A DNA stretch of 11,563 nt from Lentisphaerota bacterium (GCA_015061765.1 SUVZ01000088.1:1-11563); one strand, 5' to 3'. Shown: positions 1 through 7,635, counted from the first letter of the stretch. Numbers and translations: made by a program. The notes: a model not told the origin generated them from the sequence alone.

Positions 1-283
1 CACCCATCCCGCAGCCCCGCTTGGTTCAAGGCGGCGCAATGCGCCGCCAGAGTGCTTCACGATAGAGAAAAAGCCATGTCGCCATTCCGGGCGTCCCGTG
101 CAACACCACCCCACCCATCCCGCAGCTCCGCTTGGTTCAAGGCGGCGCAGCGCGCCGCCAGAGTGCTTCACGATAGAGAAAAAGCCATGTCGCCATTCCG
201 GGCGTCCCGTGCAACACCACCCCACCCATCCCGCAGCCCCGCTTGGTTCAAGGCGGCGCAGCGCGCCGCCAGAGTGCTTCACG
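1..283. repeat. 111-bp tandem repeat, 2.5 copies, each with a GC-rich hairpin
   Basis: Copies start at 1, 112 and 223, so the period is exactly 111 bp. The third copy loses similarity near 283, and the array may continue left of the window. Copies differ at only a few bases. Each contains a perfect inverted repeat GGCGGCGC / GCGCCGCC (30-48, 141-159, 252-270). Its three-base loop is AAT in copy 1 and AGC in copies 2 and 3. An AGTGCTTCACG motif follows each hairpin at 51, 162 and 273. Because 111 is divisible by 3, reading frames stay open through the array and encode 37-residue repeats, but these have no Shine-Dalgarno site or recognisable domain. I read it as non-coding minisatellite DNA. 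Confidence 0.93.
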
Positions 284-430
284 CGGAGAATGGCAAGAGA
301 AAATGGAACGGGTATCGATGAGTGCGCCGCGACTTGCTGATAGCAAAGTGCGACGTGTGCGACTCGTGAGACTATTTTGCTTGCAATTATCTTATTGAGC
401 GTTGCCCCCAAAATTGCAGATTGATAGAAT

Positions 431-641
431 GGTGCTCCACGCAGGGAAGATAGCAAAGGAAATGGGAAGGTGCTCCGCGATAGGGAAATTGCAAGTTGAA
501 TACATAGTGCTTCGCGCATGAAAATTTCTTGAAATCATTGTCCCACTCGTCACACGCGTCACACTCGTCCCACGCTGAAGCATTCAAGTCGCGAAGCACC
601 CCGCCTGCCACCTTCAAGTCACCTTGCCAGTCGCGAAGCAC
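431..641. repeat. Dispersed GTGCTTCRCG motifs in both orientations
   Basis: Plus-strand copies start at 431 (GGTGCTCCACG), 469 (GGTGCTCCGCGA) and 506 (AGTGCTTCGCG). Inverted copies are GTCGCGAAGCACC at 588-600 and GTCGCGAAGCAC at 630-641. The same core follows every hairpin in the 111-bp array at 51, 162 and 273. Two inverted copies are preceded by TTCAAGT or TTGCCAGT sequence, so the unit is longer than the core. The copies are too irregular for CRISPR and no transposase is nearby. Confidence 0.75.
542..577. repeat. 9-bp minisatellite, four degenerate units
   Basis: Four successive 9-mers are CCCACTCGT, CACACGCGT, CACACTCGT and CCCACGCTG. A related purine-rich string on the opposite strand (GTGCGACGTGTGCGACTCGTG) occurs at about 347-367. 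Its function is unknown; it is probably slippage-generated. Confidence 0.7.
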
Positions 642-769
642 TAAAACTAAATGCTGACAGCTGACGACCAATTTCAAGATTACGGTGTGGACGAAATCTT
701 AATAAGCGAGAGTGTGGGCACCTAAATGTAATAAACAGGTGAAAATTAAATATTTTCACACAAACCGAA

Positions 770-783
770 AAGAGCAGCCTCTT
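770..783 (-). terminator. Weak hairpin just downstream of the GH97 stop
   Basis: AAGAG-CAGC-CTCTT forms a five-pair stem. On the minus strand it is followed by TTTCGGTTTG. The stem is short and the U-tract poor, so it is only a possible transcription end for the GH97 gene. Confidence 0.25.
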
Positions 784-788
784 AACTA

Positions 789-2774
789 CTAAAGTGTAGG
801 TTCAAAGCGTGCGGCATAGCCGCCGCCGGGAGCCAAGCGGACGTTGATTTTTTCACCGGCCTTGACCGAGAACTCACGTTTTATGTAATTCTCGGCATTC
901 GTATCGGCGTCGGGAGCGTCCTCGAACGCTTCGACCTTCCACTCGCCGGAGCCCAAGAAATCCGTCGGAATCTCCAGTTCTCGCGCTTCCCAATTCGTAA
1001 TCGCGCCGAGCCACCAGACGCCGTTCTTGCGCCGCGCAACGCAGGCATATCTGTTTATCTCGCCGGAAACGCCCACCGTCGCATCCCAGACGACCGGCAC
1101 CTTCGTCAGAAACGCCGCGCATTCAGGCTCCGTGCGGTACTGCGTGGGCGAATCCGCGAGCATCTGTATGGGCGCTTCGAACATCGGAAAGAGCGCAAGC
1201 TGATGACAGCGCGTTCCGTATGCCGCGAAAGGCTCTTTCGTCCTGTCAAACTCTGGCGCATCGAACGCGCGGTTGCGCATGGCCCCCGGCGTATAATCCA
1301 TGAATCCCGCAATCATACGCGAGTAGATAAGATTGACATCATTGGCGACGACTTCCTTCTTACCGCCCTTATCTCCGCCCTGTTCAAGGCCATACACTCC
1401 CTCGTAGTTGAGAATATTCGGATAGGTGCGCTGAAGACCGGTCGGCTTATGGATGCCGTGATACAAAATGACGAGCCGGCGCTTTGCAGCGTCTGATGCC
1501 GTCTCTTCGAGAAAACGCTCCGCCATCTGATCGTCGCGTTCGATAAAGTCGACCTTAAAACCCTTAACTCCCATTGCCGCATAGCGATCGAAAATCCGCT
1601 GTCGGGCGTGCGGATCGATAAGCGACGGCCACGCCGCCCAAAGAATAACGCCGACGCCTTTACCTTTCCCGTATTCCACGACTCCGGGGACATTGACCTC
1701 ATCTCTCGGTTTATCAAGATTAAGCTTCTCCGCCCAGCCTTCGTCCAAAATCACATAAGCGATGTTGTTCGCGGCGGCAAAGTCGATATAGGCCTTGTAA
1801 GTCTCATAATTGCAGCCGGACTTGAGCCCCGGAACATCGGTAATCCTGCGCCCGTTCCACCAGTCCCACGCGACTTGACCGGGCTTCACCCAAAACGCAT
1901 CGCCGATTCGATTCGGTTCGGCGAGCGCATAAACGATATCCGACTCGACAAGTCCGGACGGCGTATCGGCCAAAACGAAAACGCGCCACGGAAACGCCCT
2001 CACGCCCTTCGTCCTTGCAAGATACGGCTCACGCGTTTTCACCCTGACCCGACGGCGGCTGCCTTCCAACTCATTAGGAACACCGGCCTGCCATGAACGG
2101 AGCCTATCCGTCTCTCCCTCATGACGATAAAAATTAAGCCCGGGATAATCAAGAAGATCCGATTCGGTCACCGTCACAACGCCCGCGCCGGGAATTGTCG
2201 CGGTAAACGGCGTCATCACGATCTGAGGATGTCCGGCTTTCACGCTTTCGACGGAGCCGATCATCGCGGGCTTCTCCCAACCCGAGACAAGTCCTCTCGC
2301 CTGCGTATAGCAAAGTTCCGTGCCCTTCGGGAAGCGAACGGTCGTATTCTCGCCGCGAACCGTGATCTCGCCTTCGAAATCAGTCTCGAACCGCCAGGCG
2401 ACACCGTCGTTGCGCGCATGAAGGACGACCGCCCAGTCGCCGAAGTCGACCCGCGTTTCATTCGCGGAAAGATCAATGGATGACTTCTTGTAAATTGGCG
2501 TCGGGAGCGTCCCTTCAACTTTTCTCGTCGCCATCGACGGGGCAGCCGATTTCCCGTTCAGCCATCCACGTCCTTCAACTTTAAGTGCAATCCCCGTAGG
2601 TTCAACCACCACCTTGCCGCGCCGTAGAACCGAATAAACCATACCGTCCTTAGCGACGTTCAGACGGAGTTCATTCAATCCATCGGGAGAAGTCGACAGA
2701 AACAGTTTCCCCTCTGCCGCAAAAACTGGTTTGAACACAACACTCAAAATCAACGACAATAAAACTCTTCTCAT
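789..2774 (-). CDS. Secreted glycoside hydrolase family 97, retaining alpha-galactosidase-like
   Basis: A 661-residue protein with a signal peptide (residues 1-20, MRRVLLSLILSVVFKPVFAA), so it acts outside the cytoplasm. The layout fits GH97: an N-terminal beta-sandwich (about 22-285), a catalytic barrel (about 290-560) beginning near VAWDWWNGRR, and a C-terminal beta domain (about 570-660). Barrel landmarks are YVILDEGWAEK (340-350), VGVILWA (374-380), GFKVDFIERDDQ (405-416) and NILNYEGVYG (453-462). The family contains an inverting branch (SusB-like alpha-glucosidases, using Glu bases) and a retaining branch (such as Bacteroides BT1871, with an Asp nucleophile). The KVDF strand matches the retaining branch, making D409 the likely nucleophile and E458 a candidate acid/base. 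Substrate is inferred as an alpha-galactoside but not proven. It has its own promoter and sits downstream of the phosphoesterase with a 266-bp gap. Confidence 0.93.
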   Translation of the reverse strand: MRRVLLSLILSVVFKPVFAAEGKLFLSTSPDGLNELRLNVAKDGMVYSVLRRGKVVVEPTGIALKVEGRGWLNGKSAAPSMATRKVEGTLPTPIYKKSSIDLSANETRVDFGDWAVVLHARNDGVAWRFETDFEGEITVRGENTTVRFPKGTELCYTQARGLVSGWEKPAMIGSVESVKAGHPQIVMTPFTATIPGAGVVTVTESDLLDYPGLNFYRHEGETDRLRSWQAGVPNELEGSRRRVRVKTREPYLARTKGVRAFPWRVFVLADTPSGLVESDIVYALAEPNRIGDAFWVKPGQVAWDWWNGRRITDVPGLKSGCNYETYKAYIDFAAANNIAYVILDEGWAEKLNLDKPRDEVNVPGVVEYGKGKGVGVILWAAWPSLIDPHARQRIFDRYAAMGVKGFKVDFIERDDQMAERFLEETASDAAKRRLVILYHGIHKPTGLQRTYPNILNYEGVYGLEQGGDKGGKKEVVANDVNLIYSRMIAGFMDYTPGAMRNRAFDAPEFDRTKEPFAAYGTRCHQLALFPMFEAPIQMLADSPTQYRTEPECAAFLTKVPVVWDATVGVSGEINRYACVARRKNGVWWLGAITNWEARELEIPTDFLGSGEWKVEAFEDAPDADTNAENYIKREFSVKAGEKINVRLAPGGGYAARFEPTL

Positions 2775-2780
2775 GACAAA

Positions 2781-2786
2781 TCTCCT
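2781..2786 (-). promoter_or_regulatory. Shine-Dalgarno site of the GH97 gene
   Basis: AGGAGA lies 6 nt before the ATG at 2774-2772 and fixes this start. Confidence 0.85.
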
Positions 2787-2798
2787 TTTATTGGCGGC

Positions 2799-2827
2799 AT
2801 TGTAGCAAACACGATTTCACCAAACAA
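2799..2827 (-). promoter_or_regulatory. Promoter of the GH97 gene (extended -10)
   Basis: The minus strand reads TTGTTT (2827-2822), a 17-bp spacer, then TACAAT (2804-2799) preceded by TGC, giving an extended -10. Predicted transcription starts near 2792, leaving a short leader with the Shine-Dalgarno site. The 12-mer GTTTGCTACAAT recurs with one change upstream of the hydrolase gene at 11117-11106. Confidence 0.65.
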
Positions 2828-2835
2828 CGATAACC

Positions 2836-2861
2836 GCAACTGGTTTTACCACTTTTTTCAC
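2836..2861 (-). promoter_or_regulatory. Candidate operator shared with the operon at 4588-7470
   Basis: The plus strand contains CAACTGGTTTTACCAC inside a 26-bp block. Apart from one T in a T-run, the block is identical to 7533-7557. It includes the inverted repeat TGGT-TTT-ACCA (2841-2851), and it can also be read as an AACTGGTT core. It lies 13 bp upstream of the -35 hexamer, an activator-like position. TGGT-N3-ACCA matches the form of GntR/FadR-type operators, while AACYGGTT resembles LacI-type cores; which applies is not known. Confidence 0.6.
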
Positions 2862-3040
2862 AGGCAAAGTCTTAGAACGGTGCCTCTCTCACCGACATGT
2901 AGAAGGAAAATGAGTGATGAGAATATGGTTTGGACTGATTCCCAACAACGGAAAGCGGCGAAACTCAATTTCTGTGTTGTGGAGATTTGTGGACCATAAA
3001 CTCTTTACCCCTTACTTCAAACTCGTTCCCATACTAAACA

Positions 3041-4579
3041 TCACATCTTGAAAATGGCTTTAATCGGACGGCCTTTCGTAGAAAGAGAAGAGAGCGGCGT
3101 CACCGATATGGCAAGCTTACGCCCTTGTGGAAGTTCCGATTGGGGAATCGAGAGGACTGTAATTCCTTTGTTCGGTTCACGGCCTATACCGCAATTAACG
3201 CCAGAGAAACACACGCTCTTGCAGATCGGCTTATTTGGATCGTCACCGACAATCTCGACATCGTAGGCATACACGCGCGAATTGGGATTGCCGTTCGCAA
3301 AGGGAATAACTATTTTGATTCCAGAGACTGATCTGACAAGACGTTTTGCATCCATGACGCCACGATCTTTCGGCGCATTGAGGACAACACGCCCTACCAT
3401 CATCTTCGCCCTTTTCCTGAACTGCGGCTCACCTATGACATTCATCAGCGCTTCCCTCGAAAACGGATGAACTCTCCTCGATTCCCCATCTTTACCCTTT
3501 ACCCTTTTCTCTTTACCCTTTACCCTTCTCTCTTCTTCCCCGATCGGCAACACCCAGTCCGGTCCCAGTTTGCCGCCATTGCTGACCTCATGACGTTCAA
3601 AAACGACCATGTCATCATAGACATTGACTATCATCGCCTGACGGGAGGGATGCGCGACTTCGCTCCAGGCCGTTTTCTGCACGACCTTTTCAACGATCAA
3701 ATCTCCTTCCGTCGAACGCTCCTTGCCGTCCAGACAGTTCGCGCCGTCCATCCGGCATGCCCCGACTTGAATCGACGGGAAAAAGCTCATCCCGAAATTG
3801 TTCAGAAAGATTGTCTTCCAATCCGCATTGCTCATGTGCCAATGCCCGAAAAAGGCAATGGCGTTGGGAAATGCCCTAAGCGCATGGTTACAGGCAAAAT
3901 GGTTGCGGGCGTGAGAAAGTATGAAGAAAGGTTTGTCTCCCTTCAGGGATAGTTCCTCCGTCTTGGAGTTTATGAATTCCGCAAGCTTCATCTCATCGGT
4001 CGTCCAGTGACGGCCGAAGAAATGGTAGCCGTTGACCTCCTTGTGCCATACGTCTTCGTACTTCTCTCCCCAGATGCGTTCCCAATGTTTCGGCAGATCG
4101 CCGCAGAGTACGTGCTTCCTGCGCTCTTCCGGATCCGGCCAGATATGAGGAGCCCATGCCCCCGGTCCTCCCGCAGCGTCACCGTAAAGCTCATGGTTCC
4201 CTACGACAAGCAGTTTTTCGACCTTTCGTCCGTCCTTAAGGCGTCTCCCCTTCGGAAAGAACATGTCGAATATGTCACGATGGTACTGAGCCTCCACATT
4301 CTTCCCGCGATGAGCCATATCGCCAAGATGCGCGAAAGCATCGATATTGCGTTTCCGGAAAAGCTTCATCGCATTCGTAACGTATGTGAGCGGGAAACCG
4401 CCATGAGGTGTTTTCCCGTCCCAACCGGACTGAAGATGCGTGTCGCTCAATATTCCGAACACGAGATTAGGCTTTTTCCCATGCTTCCATCCTTTCGGAG
4501 CCGCAAAGACCGGCAAGCCGTCCAGCGAAAGCAATGTCGCCGCTCCGCCGGAAAGGAAGGCTCGCCTTGATATGTTCAT
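3041..4579 (-). CDS. Tat-exported calcineurin-like metallophosphoesterase
   Basis: Numbered from the ATG at 4579 (512 residues). A GTG at 4591 overlapping the upstream stop would add four residues, but the ATG gives a clean twin-arginine signal (SRRAFLSGG at 4-12, then a hydrophobic run to about 27). The calcineurin-type metal motifs are complete: DTH (46-48), GD (86-87), GNHE (127-130), an SHARNH histidine (near 223) and GHWH (245-248). This indicates a two-metal phosphoesterase working outside the cytoplasm; the substrate cannot be read from sequence. The C-terminal part (about 380-512) looks beta-rich and is probably accessory. Residues 348-366, rich in Arg, Lys, Gly and Glu, are encoded by the dispersed purine-rich repeat and look like an in-frame insertion between domains. 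The gene follows 4588-7470 with only an 8-bp gap and no separate promoter, so cotranscription is likely. Confidence 0.9.
   Translation of the reverse strand: MNISRRAFLSGGAATLLSLDGLPVFAAPKGWKHGKKPNLVFGILSDTHLQSGWDGKTPHGGFPLTYVTNAMKLFRKRNIDAFAHLGDMAHRGKNVEAQYHRDIFDMFFPKGRRLKDGRKVEKLLVVGNHELYGDAAGGPGAWAPHIWPDPEERRKHVLCGDLPKHWERIWGEKYEDVWHKEVNGYHFFGRHWTTDEMKLAEFINSKTEELSLKGDKPFFILSHARNHFACNHALRAFPNAIAFFGHWHMSNADWKTIFLNNFGMSFFPSIQVGACRMDGANCLDGKERSTEGDLIVEKVVQKTAWSEVAHPSRQAMIVNVYDDMVVFERHEVSNGGKLGPDWVLPIGEEERRVKGKEKRVKGKDGESRRVHPFSREALMNVIGEPQFRKRAKMMVGRVVLNAPKDRGVMDAKRLVRSVSGIKIVIPFANGNPNSRVYAYDVEIVGDDPNKPICKSVCFSGVNCGIGREPNKGITVLSIPQSELPQGRKLAISVTPLSSLSTKGRPIKAIFKM
3481..3537 (-). repeat. Purine-rich GGGTAAAGGGTAAAGAG repeat inside the phosphoesterase gene
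   Basis: On the minus strand this stretch consists of GGGTAAA and AGAG units. A close relative lies in intergenic DNA at 8099-8137 on the plus strand. Here it is read in frame as a charged linker (EEERRVKGKEKRVKGKDGE). No stop is introduced and the downstream domain stays in frame. Confidence 0.8.
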
Positions 4580-4587
4580 TTGCGAAA

Positions 4588-7470
4588 TCACTTAAGAATG
4601 ACGGTCAACCCCTTGGGTTCGATGTTAAGCATAAGCTTACCTTCAACTGCCTTGAGACTCACTCTCCGTTCGGCAATTGCCGTGCCTGCAACCATCAGGT
4701 GGTCCTCGTACCCTTCCGGAACGGAATTGAGAAGCACATGATCAACGTCTCCCTCAAGCCTTCGCCCGTCTATGCGGATTGTCGCTTTGCCATCGGAAGG
4801 GAGAGTTACAGGAACGATGTACGGCGTTGTGAACGTGCGGTCGGCGTTCGCCGGCAGGGCGAGCGTCGCCCCCGCCGCAAGCGAGATCGTTCCGGTTCCG
4901 GCAACGTCCACGCCGCTTTTGATTTCAAGAGTCGCGCCGGCGGCGACAGACAAAGCGCCGTTGACGATATTCGTGTTGTTGTTCGCCGGAAGGGCGGCCA
5001 GGACGACTTTCCCGTTGCCGGTCACCGACAGAGGCGAGGCGGCGGTCCCTTTTGCATTGACGTAGCCCTTGAGCGTCACCGTATGTCCGACCGATCCGCC
5101 GTTCCAGTCGGCGGTGTCGATCGTCACCGTCGCGGCGTCGAGAACCAAGAGGTCGTTGCCCTGATGCCGGTACGACTCGTCAAGCGCCCAGTCTGCCGAT
5201 GAATGCAGTATGGCGGACTGGCTTCCCGTCACACGAAAACCGGATCGGTCGATACTGCGCGAAGATGGAATCGTCAAGCCTTCCGCGCCGACCACCCACT
5301 TTCCGGAGCCGTTGTCCATTGAGCCGAGATTCGCCACGAGATAGTCGCTCCAGCTGTAGGCATTGTAGGCCAGCCCTGCTGCGGCGATCGGCTTTGAATC
5401 GTCGTCTGCGACGGCATACTGGTACACGATGGAATTGCCGCGGCTCGCGCCATTGGAGCGGAAATGCACCTTTCCGACCACCGTGACGGTCCCATGATTG
5501 GAATAGAGAAGCGGTTTGGGATCGTCGGTCGCGGCATACCCGACGAGGTCGTCCGTCACCGTGAGCGACGAGCCGTCGGCCACGGCGAGCTTGCAGGCAT
5601 TCGTTAGCGCCGAAACCGTAAGCGAACCTGCGAGCGTGACGACGGCGGACGATTCGGGAATCGTCAACGTGTCCGGACTGAACACGTCACCGACAATGAG
5701 CGTCGCGGCAGTGGATAGATAGATTACCGGGTTGCCGCTTGCGGGCACGGCGCCGTCCGACCAGTTGCCAGGGGTGGAAAGGTTGTTATCGTTTGCCGCG
5801 CCGGTCCAATAGACGCCGGCGGGCTGGACGTAACTCATGACAATCGCCTTGCCGTTTTCGCCGATCGCGAAAGTCGATTCCGGCGAGCACACACATGTCA
5901 CATTGGCGAGGTCGGCCTCGGAAAGCGTCTTGCCGTCGCCGCAGCGGAAAACGGTGTAGTCGCCCGTCGCCGGGTAGCCAGTCACGTCAAGACCGTGAGT
6001 CAAAATATTGGCCGCCGCCGTCGAATCCGTCACTTTAAGCGTCGTGCCGGCCTCGACGCTCGTAAGCCCGGTGTAGCCGACCGAACCCGTCAGCACGACC
6101 GAGCCGCCGCCGAGGAACCTCATGCCGCCGGCCGAGCCGCTCGTGCGGGTGAAGTTTACGACATTCGTGATATCATACCCCGCCGTATCGATGGTGCCGC
6201 CGCGAGGTCCGACTTCTACGCCAAATCTGTTGCGCAGATCGCTCAATTTCGAACTGTCATCAAGATTGTATCTGCTGCTGTTCCCGTAGATCATATTGCC
6301 GGAAGTGGTTGCCCGGAAGGTTCCGCCGTCGAAAACCACCTTCGACAGTTTCGCGTTATCGGAGTTGTGCAGATAGAAACATTCGGCGGCGAATACACCC
6401 CCGGCAAGATGAATCGTCGCGTGATGCCAGTTGTTCTTCAGCATCCATGTGCCGAACCAGACTTCGCCCGCCGTCACCGATCCGCCGTTCATATAGAAGT
6501 CGCAAGAACCGAAATTCGACATATCGAAACGGCCAGAAACACTTGTCGCGCCGCCGTTGTGTCTGAATGTCGTCTTCGCTTCGCTATACACATTGTTAGC
6601 ACCCTGTCCGAGTTTGAGGTTGGCGAGCGTCCAGTCGCCGGCATCCTTCTCGATTGTCACGACGCTGTTCGAGCCGACCGATGCTATGAAGTCGCCGCTG
6701 ACGGTCATTGAACCGCTGCGATGGATGAATGTCGCCTCCGACTCCGCGCCATCTCCCAGCGTCAGCTTCTTCATCGTCCAATCGCCGGCGTTCTTTTCGA
6801 CATGCGCGGTCGTGTTCGCACCGAGTGCAAAATTGGGCCCGTTAGAGTGCTTGCTTTCAAGATCGCCACCGCGCCAGTAGAGTTCGCCGGCGCTGCCCGT
6901 GCCGTGCCCCAAGGCAAGCTGCCCCTCAAGCGTCCAGTCGCCCGAAAGGTTCTCGACTACGGCCAAGCCGCCGTTGCCGTTACCGATCTGAAACCACTTT
7001 GCCGCGGTCTGTTCGATCTTTCCGGATGCGTTCGTGAGGATCGTGGTCGCGCCGGCTCTGCCGAGATAGGCGGCCCAAGTGAGCTCCCAGTCGCCTTTTT
7101 TCACTACGGTTGTCACCTTGGGCTCTGTGCCGCTCGCGAGAGTATCAAAAGTCGAAAACTTATAATCACCGAGTAGCGTCCATGTGCCATATTTCAGATT
7201 AAGGTTATTTGCGATTTGCGTCGTCGCGGCGGTAACGCAACTGTTCGTCAGAACAGTCGGTTTATTGCCGACGTCGAATGTCAGGTCGTATGCAATGGAC
7301 AATTCCGACACTCCGCTCCAGTTCGCCAAGTCATAAACATCAAGCGGCTCGGCTTCAGTTCCACCTGATCCGCCGCCCCAATTAACGTCCGTTGCCGCCC
7401 ACGCGCCGTCAGAAAGCGCGATTAAAAGAACTGTGCAGGACAAGCACAAGGATTGTATTTTTTTTTTCAC
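4588..7470 (-). CDS. Large secreted beta-strand repeat protein, autotransporter-passenger type without a barrel
   Basis: The start is taken as GTG at 7470 (960 residues), because GGGGAG lies 7 nt upstream; GTG at 7485 would place that purine run inside the gene. The protein has a signal peptide (MKKKIQSLC then LSCTVLLIALSDGAWA). The N-terminal half has four GDW(T/E)(L/M) repeats about 50 residues apart (near 126, 177, 229 and 278 in this numbering), each followed by an LG-type strand. A typical autotransporter-associated strand follows near 450-480 (GGGSVVLTGSVGYTGLTSVE), then a WTGAANDNNLSTPGNW module near 554-570 that opens a second beta-solenoid. The C-terminus (EGKLMLNIEPKGLTVILK) is short and hydrophobic, with no beta-barrel. 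It is likely a cell-surface or secreted beta-helix protein that may bind or display on polysaccharide; its function is not proven. It heads the operon with the phosphoesterase. Confidence 0.85.
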   Translation of the reverse strand: MKKKIQSLCLSCTVLLIALSDGAWAATDVNWGGGSGGTEAEPLDVYDLANWSGVSELSIAYDLTFDVGNKPTVLTNSCVTAATTQIANNLNLKYGTWTLLGDYKFSTFDTLASGTEPKVTTVVKKGDWELTWAAYLGRAGATTILTNASGKIEQTAAKWFQIGNGNGGLAVVENLSGDWTLEGQLALGHGTGSAGELYWRGGDLESKHSNGPNFALGANTTAHVEKNAGDWTMKKLTLGDGAESEATFIHRSGSMTVSGDFIASVGSNSVVTIEKDAGDWTLANLKLGQGANNVYSEAKTTFRHNGGATSVSGRFDMSNFGSCDFYMNGGSVTAGEVWFGTWMLKNNWHHATIHLAGGVFAAECFYLHNSDNAKLSKVVFDGGTFRATTSGNMIYGNSSRYNLDDSSKLSDLRNRFGVEVGPRGGTIDTAGYDITNVVNFTRTSGSAGGMRFLGGGSVVLTGSVGYTGLTSVEAGTTLKVTDSTAAANILTHGLDVTGYPATGDYTVFRCGDGKTLSEADLANVTCVCSPESTFAIGENGKAIVMSYVQPAGVYWTGAANDNNLSTPGNWSDGAVPASGNPVIYLSTAATLIVGDVFSPDTLTIPESSAVVTLAGSLTVSALTNACKLAVADGSSLTVTDDLVGYAATDDPKPLLYSNHGTVTVVGKVHFRSNGASRGNSIVYQYAVADDDSKPIAAAGLAYNAYSWSDYLVANLGSMDNGSGKWVVGAEGLTIPSSRSIDRSGFRVTGSQSAILHSSADWALDESYRHQGNDLLVLDAATVTIDTADWNGGSVGHTVTLKGYVNAKGTAASPLSVTGNGKVVLAALPANNNTNIVNGALSVAAGATLEIKSGVDVAGTGTISLAAGATLALPANADRTFTTPYIVPVTLPSDGKATIRIDGRRLEGDVDHVLLNSVPEGYEDHLMVAGTAIAERRVSLKAVEGKLMLNIEPKGLTVILK
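7458..7467 (-). repeat. A10 homopolymer at codons 2-5 of the surface protein gene
   Basis: Directly after the GTG start the coding strand reads ten A residues (codons AAA AAA AAA ATA). Homopolymers of this length are prone to slippage, and a single-base change would put the whole gene out of frame. Confidence 0.9.
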
Positions 7471-7477
7471 CGCATTT

Positions 7478-7483
7478 CTCCCC
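7478..7483 (-). promoter_or_regulatory. Shine-Dalgarno site deciding the start of the surface protein gene
   Basis: GGGGAG lies 7 nt before GTG 7470-7468. This supports that start over the in-frame GTG at 7485, which lacks an upstream purine run. Confidence 0.7.
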
Positions 7484-7505
7484 ACTTATTGCTTAATCGA
7501 AACCT

Positions 7506-7514
7506 ATAATATCA
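7506..7514 (-). promoter_or_regulatory. Extended -10 promoter of the surface protein/phosphoesterase operon
   Basis: The minus strand reads TGATATTAT (7514-7506), an extended -10, with no good -35 at 17 bp. Transcription would start near 7499, giving a leader of about 29 nt. The weak -35 fits dependence on an activator at the site just upstream (7533-7557). Confidence 0.45.
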
Positions 7515-7532
7515 TAATATTGCGGTGGGCAA

Positions 7533-7557
7533 GCAACTGGTTTTACCACTTTTTCAC
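7533..7557 (-). promoter_or_regulatory. Second copy of the shared candidate operator
   Basis: It contains the same CAACTGGTTTTACCAC core as 2836-2861, with TGGT-TTT-ACCA at 7538-7548. It lies 26 bp from the -10 here versus 36 bp at the GH97 promoter, a difference of one helical turn, so it would face the same side of the DNA in both promoters. Confidence 0.6.
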
Positions 7558-7635
7558 TACTTCGCCCAAGGAAGCTTTGATCTAACGATCTCATTATCCC
7601 GCATACCCACGACCCATTGCGCCTTATGTGGCCGC

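Larger units (their letters stand above)
284..788. other. Gene-free repeat-rich intergenic region downstream of the GH97 gene
   Basis: No convincing gene is present; the open frames here are translations of repeats. The region holds degenerate copies of the GTGCTTCRCG motif on both strands, a 9-bp minisatellite, and an AT-rich stretch (about 700-765) before the end of the GH97 gene. The segment GAGAATGGCAAGAGAAAATGG after the third tandem copy resembles the one after the motif at 431, so these are decayed relatives of one repeat. Confidence 0.7.

Noticed and set aside
1..283. CRISPR array
   Set aside because: The whole 111-bp unit repeats with no unique spacers, and there are no cas genes.
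52..340. Open frames with 37-residue repeats across the tandem array
   Set aside because: They follow only from a 111-bp period divisible by three. Two frames are open at once, and there is no ribosome site, domain or signal.
387..677. Minus-strand ORF of 96 codons
   Set aside because: Its sequence is the translation of the GTGCTTCGCG motifs and the 9-bp minisatellite, with no domain.
5995..6711. Long plus-strand ORF antisense to the surface protein gene
   Set aside because: It is a shadow in GC-rich coding DNA. The minus strand has a signal peptide and clear passenger repeats, while the antisense product is arginine-rich and featureless.
4588..7470. Classical type V autotransporter
   Set aside because: No C-terminal beta-barrel or terminal aromatic residue is present; the protein ends in LTVILK.
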